From contig JAQGDQ010002372.1 of NCBI GenBank assembly GCA_030141605.1, positions 186,001 through 250,000 of the forward strand: a DNA stretch of 64,000 bases. Reading direction: 5' to 3'. Position numbers and translations under genes: made by a program. The notes beneath the pieces are model-generated. The model did not search any database and had not been told where the DNA came from. It saw only the letters and a program-made list of their open reading frames with translations. Origin of the DNA: Tubiluchus corallicola. Lineage: Eukaryota; Priapulida; Priapulimorpha; Priapulimorphida; Tubiluchidae. Position 1 is the stretch's first letter. Every line of letters starts with the position of its first letter. Shown in pieces: positions 12,851 to 25,400 of the stretch.

Positions 12851-14384
12851 ACATCAGTTCACTGGTTTCAGTTCACTTATCATTTTTAATTGCAGCTGAC
12901 AAGAAATCAACAACTGTCAACTATGCATGCACCGGCACCTTACTTTCCACAATAGCACTCCTTTATCCTTAACAAAATGGGATTCAAAGCATTTGTCAAA
13001 AGATTGGGTTTAGGCTTAGCTTTAGCCATCTGTAATAACAGAGCCGTATCGTCTTCTAAAGGGGATACCCATTAGCACGACATCGTTTCTTTCGAACATA
13101 ATTAAAGAGCTTGTTGAGATCACCTTTACACAGAACTTTATAGCGAGACTGATGACTGACGAAGTTGGGTGAATTCCTCCAGCAAGTCCTGAATTGAACC
13201 AGCCAAATCATCACCATTTTACCTCGTAGGCGTTTACAGGATTTACGATTTGGTAACCTGTCATGGAGTGCCCTAGCACACGTTAGCTTAGTAACTCATT
13301 TCCGACTGCTTGGTATGGACCTGATATATGAACCAAACTTGACGTTTCTCTATATGAAAAAATTATTGATCTACTGACTACATAATTATGGCTTTAAATA
13401 AAGTACCTATTGGCATCACTGGTAAATAGACAAAAGTCTAGTTTGCTACAGTGTGGCAACGCAGAAAACGCAATACATGCAACAAATTTTATTAACAAGA
13501 AAATTTTTAAAAGCGATCTGAAAAGCAGTATTACTAAAAAGAGTAATAAGAAAATCTATGCTGCCGTGCATAAAGGGCAGGAAGTACAAAATTTTGCTTT
13601 TGAAAAAAATGCAAATAAATTTTTGCATGACGTTTGAAAGTACTAATGAAGATAAAATTTTCTACACAACATGAGCATATAATTAACTGCTAAGTAATAT
13701 TAAATAGATTCAATACAACCTACTGCCTTGGTAGATAATGATCTTTAATTTTCCTAGATAGCCAACTAGCAGTACAGCTTCTTTTAAGTTTATGATTGAG
13801 TGGAAGATAAATGTGTACGATGATAATGCTATTTAGTCTGCAACAAAGGCGAAAATTTACTGTTTTTATATTCTGTACAGCAAGTGCCTAAGTATGAAAT
13901 TTCATTATAAAGGAAGTTAGATCACCATCTGTTGGTAAGAATGCATCAAAATCTCAATGCTGTTAAAATTGTAGTTACTGCGTTTTATTTTCTGTTGGGC
14001 AGTATGCCGATCCAAACTCGTACCGGCCTCAGTTGTAAGCTGGGTAGTTCTTTTCCCTTTAGCCTTACTGAAAGGTCAAACCATGGTCTTTGACCCCCTA
14101 ATCAACGCTCCTCAGCATCAAGTAATTCACCAAATTAATGTATTGTCATTTGATCAAAATTACAGCCAACGAGTGAGCTGTAATTACGCGCTAGTTTCGG
14201 GTTTGAAAACAGTGATACCCTGTTTGTCATTCCTGCAATTGAATCCCGAAATTACCAGGTTCTGACGCTGGTTCACCTTGATCGCCCTGTTTCAGTTCAT
14301 CCCACAAACTTTATCAGGTTGATCTGATGTCATCCGTGATGCCAAATAGAAAACTACTAATTAGGTCAAGCCTTGGAGAAATAG
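12851..14384. other. Intergenic DNA before gene B
   Basis: I see no supportable gene. A 75-codon open stretch at 13410-13637 is Lys/Asn-rich, starts with a non-ATG codon, and has no recognisable family. Confidence 0.4.
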
Positions 14385-14390
14385 AATAAA
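14385..14390 (+). promoter_or_regulatory. Possible TATA-like element of gene B
   Basis: AATAAA in tagaataaaagtg lies about 95 bases before the gene B start codon. The spacing resembles that of the TATA box of gene A (about 100) and of gene C (about 90). Weak motif. Confidence 0.25.
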
Positions 14391-14482
14391 AGTGAAATCC
14401 GATCACTGCAGTATCACAGTTAGCTGAGGTGACAGCGGTAACAACGTTGAGTTAGAACAAAGTTAGAAAAAAGACAGGAATC

Positions 14483-15953
14483 ATGCTTGCTTTTGTTGGA
14501 CTTTTTGCATTTCTATGGGTAAGTGAAATTTCTATGTCAATTTTTATTCCAGTTCAGCTAAATTTTAGGTTACTTTTAATATTACAAATTTAGCTGCCAA
14601 TTACTTATAACTTTATTTCATTTTATTAAAATGTTTGACAGTGGTTTGAAAATGTTTTGAAAAAGTTAACATCGTGACCAGAAATAAATCTGTAAAACAT
14701 GGTATTTGCTACATGAAAATAACGCAATTCAATGCATCATTGCGGTTTACAATTGACGTGTAATCCCGTGATAAAATCGTAATGCTGAAATGCCTGAACC
14801 ATTTTTGCTTGTGTGTTAATTAGCTGTTACTTACTCATTTCGAAGTTTATTTATACTACTAAAAGGAAAATGTATTTGCAGATAAGCACGTCTGCTATGT
14901 ACATGCCCCCATCATACTACACGGAAATGCGGGGCAATGGTTTACCGGAAAGAGTTCTAAAACATCCGGACGCCGAGTATGCGTCCGACACTGTACGAGC
15001 AAAACTTGCCGACGAAGACGAACGCTTCAGCCTTTTTGATCGAAACCTGTACTATGATATTCCCAAAGACCAGCGCTTCAAGTCCAAGGAGAGGGCTACA
15101 ACTTACAAGGACATTGATGATGAAATTAGCCACAATACGTATCTCCGCCGTGCTAGACTGGATGATTACAATGGTCCAAATCTGAGACAGTTTGAAAGGA
15201 GGGAACAATTCGAAAACAAACCAGCACAGCAGTTTTTCAGCGATCAGGAGAAAGGAGAACACATGACAGCTTTAACGGGACACGGAGTAGGAAGGTATAA
15301 GACGATTAGCCAGTTTCTTTGACTGACTGATTGGTTGATTGAATGAATTATTGATTGATCGAGTGATAGACTTTTTTATTTGGTTGATTTATTACCGTAT
15401 TGCGAAACAGGTTGGCCGGACCGACTGAAAGCTCCATGTCCTAAGCCCTTCTGTAGGCTTGTAAAGTATTGCACTTTCAATACGAATTTGAAGGTCTAAA
15501 CCTAAACCCAAAGAGCATCTTCAGCAGGGGGCAAAACGACTAACTTGAGGATAAATAATTGTTAGTAAAAAAAGTAACACAGTGAAACTCAGACATTTTG
15601 ACTGAAATGTAAGAAAACGGCTAAAATAAAGTAGATAGTTTGACAAGAAAATTACATTACTGATGTTTTTCAGCTACCGCAGAAACCTTGGTTATATTCT
15701 TGGACCAGAATCGGGCAAATACAACAGAGTTCTCGACTACAGATACAGACCTGGCTTCGACGAGAACGACGATGGCTCTTCCCTTCCTGGTCGGTTGTTC
15801 TTCACAAATAGAGGACGCTTCCCAACTGAGGAGGAACAAGCGGAAGCCGCCGAAATTGCTGCCAACTCTAACAGATTTGGCATCCCCAATCTTGGCAACT
15901 TGAAGAGAGTTGGGGCATTAGAGAGACGGTTGGGCTCGCCTAATATTATTTAA
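14483..15953 (+). CDS. Gene B: secreted YYDIP-family protein (242 aa, 3 exons)
   Basis: Exons 14483-14518, 14882-15294 and 15674-15953 join at phases 0 and 2 with GT-AG borders. The signal peptide MLAFVGLFAFLW continues as ISTSA across the first intron. Family features in order: GLPERVLKHPDAEYASD, a run ADEDERFSLFDRNLYYDIPK (YYDIP at residues 69-73), KSKERATTY, YLRRARLDDYNGP, the phase-2 junction after GHGVG, YRRNLGYILG, VLDYRYRPGFDENDDG, LPGRLFFTNRGRF, then a Glu/Ala-rich end. It has no transmembrane segment after the signal peptide and no cysteines apparent in the mature part, so it is not a disulphide-knot protein. Closest relative in the window is gene C (convergent, 634 bases away). Function unknown. 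The reconstruction is strong because gene C shows the same exon structure. Confidence 0.85.
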
Positions 15954-16586
15954 ATGCTGTGTGATTATGAAAGACAAACCAGGGCACGTATTTTATTGTT
16001 CAGCACTTTTCTATTCTCAGGAAAAATTCATATAGTTCCACATTTTTATTAGTAATTCGTTTTTTACAGTATGAAGAATAATTTGTATGGTAATTTGCTT
16101 ACCGTTAAGCCTTGTGTGTTATTAGAGTTTTCAGAGAATGTTTTAGTTAAAATTCTTGTTTTAAAAATGTTAGCAAACTCAATTGCCAATTTACATTCAG
16201 CAAATATCAGTGAAAACTATGCTCACTTTATTATGTAATATTATATAAGTTTATAAATAAGAGTAATTTACTTAACCAGGTAAAATCAATAAATCTAAGT
16301 ACCACTTATGCTTATAAATATTGTTTTTTGTACACTCTATTACTGTAGCACCATAGCTTCTTATGCAACGCACGGAGCTTTTTTTAAAAAAATTCAAAAT
16401 TTTTTGCAATACGTCATTACACCACAACACAATTTAGAGTGAATGCGTCAAGTTCACTATGCTACAAACAACTATACTAAAAATATTAATAATGATACAT
16501 ATACTTCTATCTGTACTAGCAGTCTAGCACAAGTGACTGTCGCTTTAAGAAATGTTTTTGTAGTATAACGAGAATTAAGAAACATG
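15954..16586. other. Spacer between convergent genes B and C
   Basis: Holds the two 3' untranslated regions. An AATAAA on the plus strand at 16288-16293 could end gene B. On the minus strand AATAAA occurs at 16227-16232 and at 16045-16050 for gene C. If the distal signals are used, the two transcripts overlap. Confidence 0.5.
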
Positions 16587-19021
16587 TTAATATCTTCTAG
16601 AATAAGTTTTCGTATATCGTTTCGCAGTTGGACGCACATCAGAAAGAGATCCATAATGGGGAAGTCCAAAAGTTATCTTTTTTGCCTGACTGGAATGCGT
16701 TTTTGTTCCACGCGCTGAACCAAAACGGCCGTAATTAGTGAAAAAGCTGCGATCCGGAAGGATCTCCCCGTCATCTTTGTCATCAAACTCTGGTCTGCTT
16801 CTGTAATCAATCGCTCTCACGTAGCTTCCATTTTCTTCTCCGTTTTGAAAACTCAACTGCCTACGGTAACTGAAAATAAAGGTAAAACATGTAACATAAG
16901 TTAGCAAAGCACTAAAGTTGTAAGCAGCACACGAAGGATGAACAAACAAATGCAAACAGATAAACCAACAAACAAAGAAAATGAAGTGCAAATCATGCTG
17001 AATACGCTTGACTAAATAGTACCAGCATCTATATCTCTGCTTCTACTTGGCAATGGATCAAGTTACTCAACATAATTATTAGCATACCCAATAAAATTGT
17101 TATCATTGAGTACGGTTTGATTGTTGGTAATTAGTCAAAGTAACTGATGAGCCAGGGCCAATAAAATGACTACCTGTTGTTTAGCCGCTAAAGTAATGTA
17201 ATTAACGTTTCAGCAAAACAGCAGCTTAGCGGCCGTGAAGCTGATAGTTAATCAACTGACAGTCAGTAAATAAATACGAAATGGTGACTTACGTGGTGAA
17301 CGAATACACTCAGTTGATGTGTTACCGTGCTTAAACCATAAAAAATATAGTTAACGAGCTTCAAACAGAATATAAGAAGTGTTTATGTAATGTTTGATAC
17401 ATTTGTTTTTACTACAAAGTGCAATGCTCATTTAAATCGGTTCGTCAAGCATATAAACTTTATGCCCAGCATACATTCTTAACAGTAAAAGGACGTATTA
17501 GTTTAGAGATTATTGGAGTCACTGTAAGCTTTCCAGAAAGACACAATGCATTCGCAAACTGCTCCCTGTAGTGGATTGTGAACAAAATCGCCAAAACATT
17601 ACAATTACAAATTTCTTCCCTAAAGAATGACAACCCATTGTAAATAGTAAACACAGTACTTACTTTCCCGTTCCACTACCGGATAAGTCAGTGATATGGT
17701 TACCAATCTCGGCATTCCCATAATATCGACTTTCTGGATTGTTCTCATAGAGGTCGCTTCTCTGGTAATGACGCCACAAGGGACCTTGATATTTGTCCAG
17801 TCTTGCTTTGCGTAGGTAGACATCTTGTCGAATGTCCTTGTCAGCATTCAGGTAAGCCATGGCTGCTTCTTTTGATCCGAATTTCTCATCCTTGGGAATA
17901 TCGTAATACAGTTTTCTTTTATAAAGGTTAAATGATTCGTCGTCATCCGCAAGCTGTCCTTGGATGATGTCTGACCGGAACTGCGCAGTGGGATGCTCCA
18001 GGACTCTAGTGGGCAGCCCGTTATCATCAAAAGCATTTGATTTTTGCTGCTGCCCACGGCTTCCAAATGTCTTATATGGTGTACTACTGGACTTCTGGCT
18101 GGGTGATACCTGGAACTGTTTCAAATGAGTGACCCCATTGCTTGACGTCGACGTATTCCAAGCGTAAACGCCTTTGTCGTCGTGGCTATTTCGTCGCCCG
18201 CCATAGGAATAAGCAAAGGTGACCTGAAGTCCGAAACAGCAGAGTTTAACAGAGCTTGCAGTTTGCATAATTGTTTGATTAATTGCACACAGTTTTTTCT
18301 AGGTGTTGTAAAACACGTGAAAAATAGAAAGAACAAACAGGCAACAAACGACTCTCATCAACGAATTATAATTTCAGTGAGAAAAGAAAAACAACTGTGT
18401 AAAAATTTGTCGCATATTTACTTATTACAAATCATGAAATCAGTCTGTATTTTTTCCATATTATTGTGTAAACAATAAACGTATAAGACATAAAAATAAC
18501 TTTTTGTGTAATTCAGCACTCAGTGACAGGATGCCTATTTAATGAACGAGGTTGTGGTGTGACTGGAACCCAGCTCATTATCACGTCTAACATGAGAGAC
18601 GGAACCGACAGAGGTGTCTTAGCCATGTCTGGATGCAAACATACACTCTTCCTGAAATACGTAAATAGCAGCGAACCCCAGCCCCGCGAAGTACTCCTGG
18701 AGGTCACTTTTTCTGACAATGCTTGGTGTCGCTCAACTTTTGTCTTGCAGTTATTTCCCTGACCTTAAATTGCATTAGGCACAATAAAGTAGTATATATT
18801 GGAAAAGCAATGATTAAATGCATTTACTCAATTGGTCAATTTAAAATAAAACCATTTTCACACAAGAAATACCGAACCCCATATGTGCGCTGTGCTCTAA
18901 CCAACTGTAATGTTAATACTTACGAACTTTTTTACAATATACGAAAATAACTAGTTACTATACTATTGTAATTTATATGTCTACTTACTGTAATGCAGAG
19001 GAAAAATACGAATACCTTCAT
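16587..19021 (-). CDS. Gene C: secreted YYDIP-family protein (291 aa, 3 exons)
   Basis: In transcript order the exons are 19021-18989, 18223-17664 and 16869-16587, phases 0 and 2. The signal peptide is MKVFVFFLCIT continued by VTFA. A Ser/Gln/Gly-rich stretch of about 50 residues absent from gene B follows. Then come GLPTRVLEHPTAQFRSD, ADDDESFNLYKRKLYYDIPK (YYDIP at residues 117-121), GSKEAAMAY, YLRKARLDKYQGP, the phase-2 junction after SGTG, YRRQLSF, AIDYRSRPEFDDKDDG, LPDRSFFTNYGRF, and a basic Tyr/Arg-rich end (KTYSRRY). It aligns with gene B through most of its length, and the intron positions and phases are identical. Function unknown. It is transcribed towards gene B. Confidence 0.85.
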
Positions 19022-19106
19022 CTTGTACTGTCGAGCAATAAGAAAACAAGACCAAGTTTGGTTATAGATTGATTAATTATGGCTGCTTGTTCTTGTACAA
19101 TGTTGC

Positions 19107-19117
19107 TTATATATAAG
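19107..19117 (-). promoter_or_regulatory. Possible TATA box of gene C
   Basis: On the minus strand the sequence reads cttatatataagc, about 90 bases before the gene C start codon. Strong TATA match; position consistent with a short 5' leader. Confidence 0.45.
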
Positions 19118-20820
19118 TTTTCTCTTGGATTCACTCGGCTTTACAAACAGACTTTATTTTTCAAATATGACAGTCAGTCACGAGAAAACCGGACCACGGT
19201 TAATTACAAAAAATTACGTTACATAGTTCATCTGTGATGTGAAGGTCGTCGAAGTTTTCTTAACTTTACTCGTTTGATTAAGCATCTTTGTTGCCATCTT
19301 AGAATGGATCAAACGCGATTAATTATAGTAATTTCCAGTTTGAATGTTGATTTATGAAGTAACGGTAGGGTGTGTGCATGTGTGTTGCTGCAAGCAACAC
19401 GACTTCGCTTTTATTATCATGTGTTGATTTTTTGTGCGGAAATGCGCATATCGTTACGATAACCTTAAGATAATGTTTTAAAAATTTGAAACCGCTTTTT
19501 GTTTTATAAAATTAAGGTTAATTTTAATTTAGAAGTTGCCTGCTTTCTTACTTGCCTGTATACTTGCCTCAATTATGAACGGAATTTTAGTTGCATCCCA
19601 TTGCCGGGGAATCCAATGTGAGTGCTCGGACGTTAGTCTAGTGGAATTCCTGCTTCATGGACAGACCCTATTCGTAAAATTCGCATAAATGTACAAACCT
19701 TCGAATCTATGTTGAACGGTGGGCCATAATGACAGGTTGATTCTAACGCTTAATATCTGCCTTCCCGTAAGTCTTGAAAAACTGAGCTTCCCAGTTTCCC
19801 TTTTGCGAGTTCCATTGTGGCCGTAAATTACACTGCAACATTTGTCAGTCCATCCAAGGTTAGGCTATATGTTTTTATGAATGAACCAAATCAGTAAGAA
19901 AGCAGCATATCGCGTGACGGGATTTTCCTTTGAATGAAACGCGTGTTTTAATGCTGTTTGAGGCAAGTTCTTTAAAGCTGAAGAAAATACTTATCCTTAA
20001 ACACAACAGTGAACATTGGTACCTCAAGTAATGAGCGTGAGAACTGGTCTAATATTGATTTTGTCGTGACATCTTATGTTGTAACCAAATAAATTTCATT
20101 CAAATTTCATGATTGCAGATATTCATGTTATCATTTAGGATAAACTGGAAGGTCGTTCCAAAATTTTTTAATCGGAAATGACAAGATAAAATTCTGCCCA
20201 CGTTTTGTATATTGATTATATTAGATTTGTTTTAATAATGATGTCTTTCAATCATCTTCACAGTGTTAACATTATATTAAATGGGTCATTTTTAGCATGG
20301 GTTACGTGAGACAGTGGGGATAATGAATGACATGCTATGTAAATTATTTGCAATTGTAATTGCTTTGAAAAAAATAAAAGAATAAAAGTCGGCAGTGGCT
20401 TATAAACCTTGCCCCCAATTTTGCCTCAAGTAATCTTGCTGCCTCAATTAACCCCATTTTACTTACTCTTAATTATCTTTTAGTATTTTAATACAGTACT
20501 TTATTCCATTAAAGTTTGTTTCAGCACACTACAATGTTGTGTAAATAATATAAACTTACACTAAGAAACACCAATTCGTGAACTACCAAAATACAGGTAC
20601 TAAAGTGGAATATAAGCAATTTATATATTTTTTAAATAGATCATCTGTTAAAGACCAGTTATTTTATATAAATCTGTAATTATACTAATTTATCCCAGAC
20701 CAATCCCAAACCAATCAGGAACATTGGGCACACGTATCGCGCAGATACTTGAAAACACAATACGTATTTACGCAAATACCATGTTTTAATTTTTATATTT
20801 AAATGGTATTTTAGCGGCAT

Positions 20821-21045
20821 ATATGAGGTGATTACAAATAAAAATGGCACAGGAAAAATGGCTTGTAAAAATGGCATAACAAAAATGAAACAAATGAAAA
20901 AATATACAAAAATGGCACAGGTAAAAATGGCACAGGAAGAAATGGCATAGGAAAATATGGCACAGGAAAAAATGGCACAAATGGATGGAAAAGTGGGTAA
21001 AAATGGCAAAGGTAAAAACGGCAAACAAAAAAATGCGCACTTAGT
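20821..21045. repeat. aaaATGGCACAGGta minisatellite, left arm
   Basis: About a dozen variants of a 14-16-base unit, aaaaatggcacagg. A shorter array in the opposite orientation (tgtgccatttttcc units) lies at 21719-21815, so the two arrays form an inverted pair around about 680 bases of unique DNA. The phenylalanine/cysteine/histidine-rich minus-strand ORFs here are artefacts of the repeat. Confidence 0.8.
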
Positions 21046-21718
21046 AAAATATGTGTTTAGGGTTATAGTTAGAGTGGGGAGATAATTATTTTAGCTGGTT
21101 TTACCTTTGCCAGGCTTGAAGCTATGCTTGAACACAGTTTGTTTGGTTGTTTTTGTCTGTTATGGCAGTAAGTCTATTACGCAAAAACTATCTAACAGAT
21201 TTCCAAGAAACTTTGTTAAGAAAGGTGGGCTTAGGGTACCAAAATGAGAGTCTTTTAGCCGGTACTTTTCAGGCAAAACTTAATCGAATACTACGAACAA
21301 ACAAAAAACATCCGTAAAGTACTTCGAGAAGATCTCAGAGGGAGTGTTTAGTACTTCTTTTTTGTTACCTCCACCTAACTTTTTTTATTAATTTGTATAT
21401 CCTAATAAGGAGACTTGTAGGTATATATTCTTCAATTTATTAAAATCGTCAGATTAAAGGTAGATAAGCACTATGTGGAACATTCGTGCATTATTGATTA
21501 TAAATCTATTCAATGAACAAATATTTCGCTATTCTATACTCTTTATTATTATACCAATACAGGCACATTTTTGTACGTTTGTTGTTTATCTTTCTGTTAA
21601 GTTTTTCAAATAAAGAATCAGACGAACGAACAAGTTTAGGATTGTTTGGCTTTAACTGAAATCTGCTTCATATTGAGCCCATTCTAGTTTTATTATAAAA
21701 ATTAACTGCATCAAAATA

Positions 21719-21815
21719 ATATATGTGCCATTTTTCCTACTTTTCCATTTGTACCATTTTTTCGTGTGCCATTTTTCCTGTACCAGTTTTTTCCTGTGCC
21801 ATTTTTACCGCACAC
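21719..21815. repeat. Inverted partner of the ATGGCACAGG minisatellite
   Basis: Five to six units of tgtgccatttttcct, the reverse complement of the array at 20821-21045. Confidence 0.75.
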
Positions 21816-22337
21816 CATATGGGGCTGTGATCTAATATAAACCAAAATTTTTTGAAAGCGTTGATAACTATATATCAAGAGTGATGAAGAGAGCCGACAA
21901 ACAAATGGATTAAACGGCTATAAAATGGAAACAAGAAATCACTGAACACAATGCGTATCATAAAGAAGACCACCTCTGCGGCTTTCTAAAAAGGAATTGT
22001 GCTGTTAACGTCGGCAGCTTTGTTTTGTCAAACCAGACTTTTAATGCAGCGTCCATCTGGAGCTATTGTCTCTTCCCTCAGCGCAATCCCAAACGTTATA
22101 AAACTAATCTGGGCTTAGACCTGGTGAGCACAGATATTTCGCAGCACCTGAAAGCGAAGTGCCTTAATTAAATTCTTCAGGTAATGAGAAATATTCGTGA
22201 GACTGCCTCAAAACAAAAGAGGTTGTAAACTGGCTCATCCTTTAACAAAGTCCACCCATCAAAACCGGACGGGTTAGGTGCTTGAGTATTCTTTTGGAAT
22301 AAGGTATTTTGATTAGTAAACAACAAATCAGGAGAGT

Positions 22338-22343
22338 TATAAG
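22338..22343 (+). promoter_or_regulatory. Possible TATA box of gene D
   Basis: TATAAG in gagttataagagg, about 73 bases before the preferred gene D start codon. Motif and spacing only. Confidence 0.35.
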
Positions 22344-22410
22344 AGGCAGGTCTTCGAGTATCGTCTCATTGTAGCCAAGGAAGAGAATCGTTGTTCACAT
22401 GTCTGTCACC

Positions 22411-25400
22411 ATGAAGTCTACATTGGTAGCTGTTGCACTGGTTTTGGTTATGTTCCAGCTTCATGGTATGTTATTACTTACTAAAATTTTCGCTTATATC
22501 GTTAAAGTTTTGTGCATAAGATCACTTTTGGGGGGTAAGCTGTTCAGAATATGTCTACTACGGAATCGCAGTTAACAACTTTTTTAGCTATGTGAGTTGT
22601 TAGCAATAAAAGCCAGAAAAAGACCTTCCCTTTTGAACTGTTTTGTCTCTTTGTTGCTAAGCTACTTTCAGTCATTTCTATGCAGTGGAAGAATTCTTCC
22701 GTTTTAAAGTTAATTTCATGGTATTTCGTTGTATGGGGGATATTAAAATGTGTTTGCTTACTTGGCAACACACAGTGACCAGAAACTCATAAGTCATGAT
22801 TCTTGCACTTGTTATTTTCCTTATTCAGATAACAGGTAACAGTGTTATTATTCAAGAGTTTACTTTAATATAACTTTATTGTGTTACAACTTTAACAATT
22901 ATTATGTTACATTTACGTAAGTTCACTTTTTATTTTGACGTGTTTTTGCTCAGCTGTCTAACTTCACATTGCTCAAGAACGTAATTTTCAGTTTACTTGC
23001 TCAACATATTAATACTGTTTAATCTAATTATTACGTTGTACGAGGAATTGCGGATTTGCCGTCAAGTTCTATTGATATAGAGACTAAAGAGAAACAAAAA
23101 AACTCATATACTATTTACAGATTCGCGTCTAAGTAAAACACAAATTTAATTTTTCCATCTGGCCAAATGTTCCATCGCTTTAATTATACCTCGTGTTGAA
23201 AAAAATTGAAAAAGGAAAAGTAATTTCAATAAATGCGCCCGCAATTAAAAAAGGCACATCAACGTTCTTTGTTTTGTGGCCAGCTGCTCCAGCACAATGG
23301 AAATGGAATAGTTATAATTAAAAAGAATCATAAATTTTCAGAAAATAGTCATCTTTTAATATTATGCTAAATACGTACATTTGTTAATTCATCCATATCA
23401 TTGTTCGTTCGTTCTTTTATACTATTATCAATACATTAATTTCAGTGCAAATACTCAGTATTTATATTTAAATAGGCTTATACACAATTTCAGTTGAGTT
23501 AAAAATTGTACCTGTATAATTACGAGTGTCAAATTTCTATGTATTGTATTAAATTTACCGAAAAAGAAAATCTAAAATTTTATCAATAGCATGTAAATGC
23601 GTTGGTATAAAACGTTTTATCTCCTTTACTTTTCTGTCACAGTGTTATTCATTAAAAAGTAAATACTGTTTGTAAATAAAATGCACTACAACCTTACATA
23701 AAATCAAAAATTCTTTGCATCCTTTGCTTATGATTTAGAAATGCATAATTTAAATATTGATGACATTTTCGCTCGCTTGTAACCGAACTGCTAGTCAAAA
23801 TTACTTCCTAATCAATAAAAATATTCTGTATTTCAGATCTCCTGTAAATGACAGTTTAAAACTCCAGGAATTTTTGAAAGTACCTTTCATAGTACATCAT
23901 GCTCGGTTTTTCTTTTGATCTGTAAACCTGTTTACATAACCATAATAATTAGCATGTTTTTATTAGTTAGCTTCGTCTGAATTTAGCCTATTATTTGACT
24001 TATTTTAACTTACCTGAATATAGATTTCTAGACTTAATCGCTAGACATATGTTCTAACTTTAAACAAACTAAGATTTTAACACTATTAAATGTAATATTG
24101 TGTGGCAGTTACCGTACTGTTCTTTCGTAGCAGACGTGCATTCAGTACTTCTAGCAACTTTACACAAAAATAAAAACAATATAATCACACTAGAAAAGAG
24201 AATCTGGTATAAAAATTATTAATGTCACGAACCTCCTGAATAGGAGATAACTCCGATCATTTAGCCGAGAAGCAATTTCTTCTCCTTTTTTATAATAGGA
24301 TAGGTTAATTCTTTCCCGGTATTGATTAACTGACTGAGTAATATAAATAAACTAATCAATGAATAAATGAATAGATGGATTGGTGGCTAATCGAATGAAA
24401 AATAGTTGAGTGAATGATGCATGAATGGATGGAAAAATGAACGAGTAAATGAATGCACGAACGAGCCAACGACTGAATGAATGAATGAACGAATAAACGA
24501 ATGAATCAAAGAACGAACGAACGAGTGAGTAGTGGGTGAGTGAGTGAATGAGTGAATGAATGAATGAATGAATGACTGAGTGAGTGAGAGAGCGAATGAA
24601 TGAGTGAGTGAGTGATTGAGTGAGTGAGTGAATGAGTGAGTGAGAGGGAGTGAGTGAGTGAGCAATCGAGTGAGTGAGTGAGTGAGTGAGTGAGTGAGTG
24701 AATGCGTGAGTGAGCGAGCGAATGGGTTAACGCATTAACTGATTAGCAAAGATATATTAAAAATTAAGCTTTTGATTCCCAAAACGCCAATTAACTTTAA
24801 GATTTCCGCGTGGATGAAACTTTCTTGTTTAAATATAACCAAATGGCGATTTCAAAAAGATATCAGAGTAAACTTCAAAGGAGATCACTGAAAAATTTTG
24901 CATTTTTTTTTATTTTATGAATAGCTTCTTACTAAGGGAAAAGCTGTACCTGCTGTAATTAACAGGCTTACTGAATATGTAGTTAGGTTATCTTTGCAAT
25001 TTGCGCTAATATTGTTTACCAAGCTCAAACGAGTTTTGAGGACTAAATGACTTCTAGGCGGGGCATAATAAAAATAAAACGTTGAACGTATACCCCTGAA
25101 GTGTTGCCATTTCTGGCCAATTGCTGATGCAAAGAAGCCTATGGCTGAGGGGAATTTTGTTTGGAAGACCGTCTTCGCCTCTATATTTTAACAGGATCGG
25201 AACTTTGTGTCGATCCTTTCCTAGACTGGTGGGTAAATGCCGTATTTCATGAAGAAAATCATCAACGGGCTAATAAACCAATTTTTATTACAGTTTGACC
25301 AAGTTTGTACGATTTTTAACTTAAACGTAACCACATGCACCACAACCACAACCACATACTACTTCCTTATAATTAATGTTATAAATACATTTTAGACCGT

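Larger units (their letters stand above)
19118..22337. other. Intergenic DNA between genes C and D
   Basis: No supportable gene. It contains the ATGGCACAGG repeat pair described separately. The rest is AT-rich with short ORFs only. Confidence 0.5.

Noticed and set aside
20680-21040. Phe/Cys/His-rich minus-strand ORFs
   Set aside because: Artefact of the ATGGCACAGG minisatellite.
24387-24665. Ser/His-rich minus-strand ORF
   Set aside because: Artefact of the GAGT/GAAT tetranucleotide array.
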